Part shown: positions 10,733 through 12,500 of the stretch, in pieces
How the letters are laid out: each line of letters begins with the position of its first letter
Position numbering within the stretch: the stretch's first letter is position 1
Source: Halocaridina rubra
Lineage: Eukaryota > Arthropoda > Malacostraca > Decapoda > Atyidae
Direction: 5' to 3'
Assembly (NCBI GenBank): GCA_037179515.1
Contig: JAXCGZ010011596.1
Location: 5,001 to 17,500, forward strand
DNA: 12,500 nucleotides
Translations under genes and position numbers: made by a program
The notes under the pieces: generated by a model
What the model saw: only the letters and a program-made list of their open reading frames with translations
What the model was told of the DNA's origin: nothing
Database searches by the model: none

Positions 10733-12500
<1,768 letters not shown>

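Overview
This is eukaryotic, intron-rich DNA, most likely from an arthropod and plausibly a decapod crustacean. It is AT-rich, has almost no long reading frames, and carries very long perfect (AT)n and (CT)n microsatellites: four AT arrays and three CT arrays, together roughly a tenth of the window. It also holds a decayed jockey-type non-LTR retrotransposon of a kind common in crustacean genomes. Most of the long apparent reading frames are translated microsatellites (Tyr-Ile, Arg-Glu or Leu-Ser repeats) and are not genes.

The only convincing coding sequences are two short plus-strand exons, at 1385-1591 and 8380-8565. Each encodes the end of a nicotinic acetylcholine receptor (Cys-loop ligand-gated ion channel) subunit: the end of the cytoplasmic MA helix, the fourth membrane segment (TM4), the conserved post-TM4 APSLYD motif, and a short extracellular tail ending in a stop codon. 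Both start directly after a splice acceptor AG, at the same position in the protein (two residues before EDWK) and in the same phase. No exon for the ligand-binding domain or TM1-TM3 was recognised in the 6.8 kb between them. The simplest reading is one gene with two alternative 3'-terminal exons that supply different TM4 segments. A tandem second gene with its upstream exons elsewhere is less likely but not excluded.

Layout. 1-1384: intron upstream of exon A, with a 184-bp AT array. 1385-1591: exon A, then a GC-richer stretch with GGT/GAT repeats, probably its 3' UTR, to about 1885. 1886-3589: AT-rich DNA without recognised features. 3590-4785: minus-strand, 5'-truncated, internally deleted and stop-ridden reverse transcriptase relic. 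About 5040-5960: a C-rich, G-poor island. 5961-8379: rest of the presumed intron, with a poly(T) tract, two (CT)n arrays and an AT array. 8380-8565: exon B, followed by probable 3' UTR and polyadenylation signals. 9407-9534: AT array. 10504-10732: a nearly loopless 229-bp inverted repeat (foldback or MITE-like element). 11086-11567: a 482-bp interrupted AT array. 12223-12318: a CT array near the right end.

If the two exons belong to one gene, the choice between them would swap TM4 and the extracellular tail of the receptor. The pyrimidine arrays lying in sense orientation upstream of exon B are possible cis elements for that choice. That part is inference.
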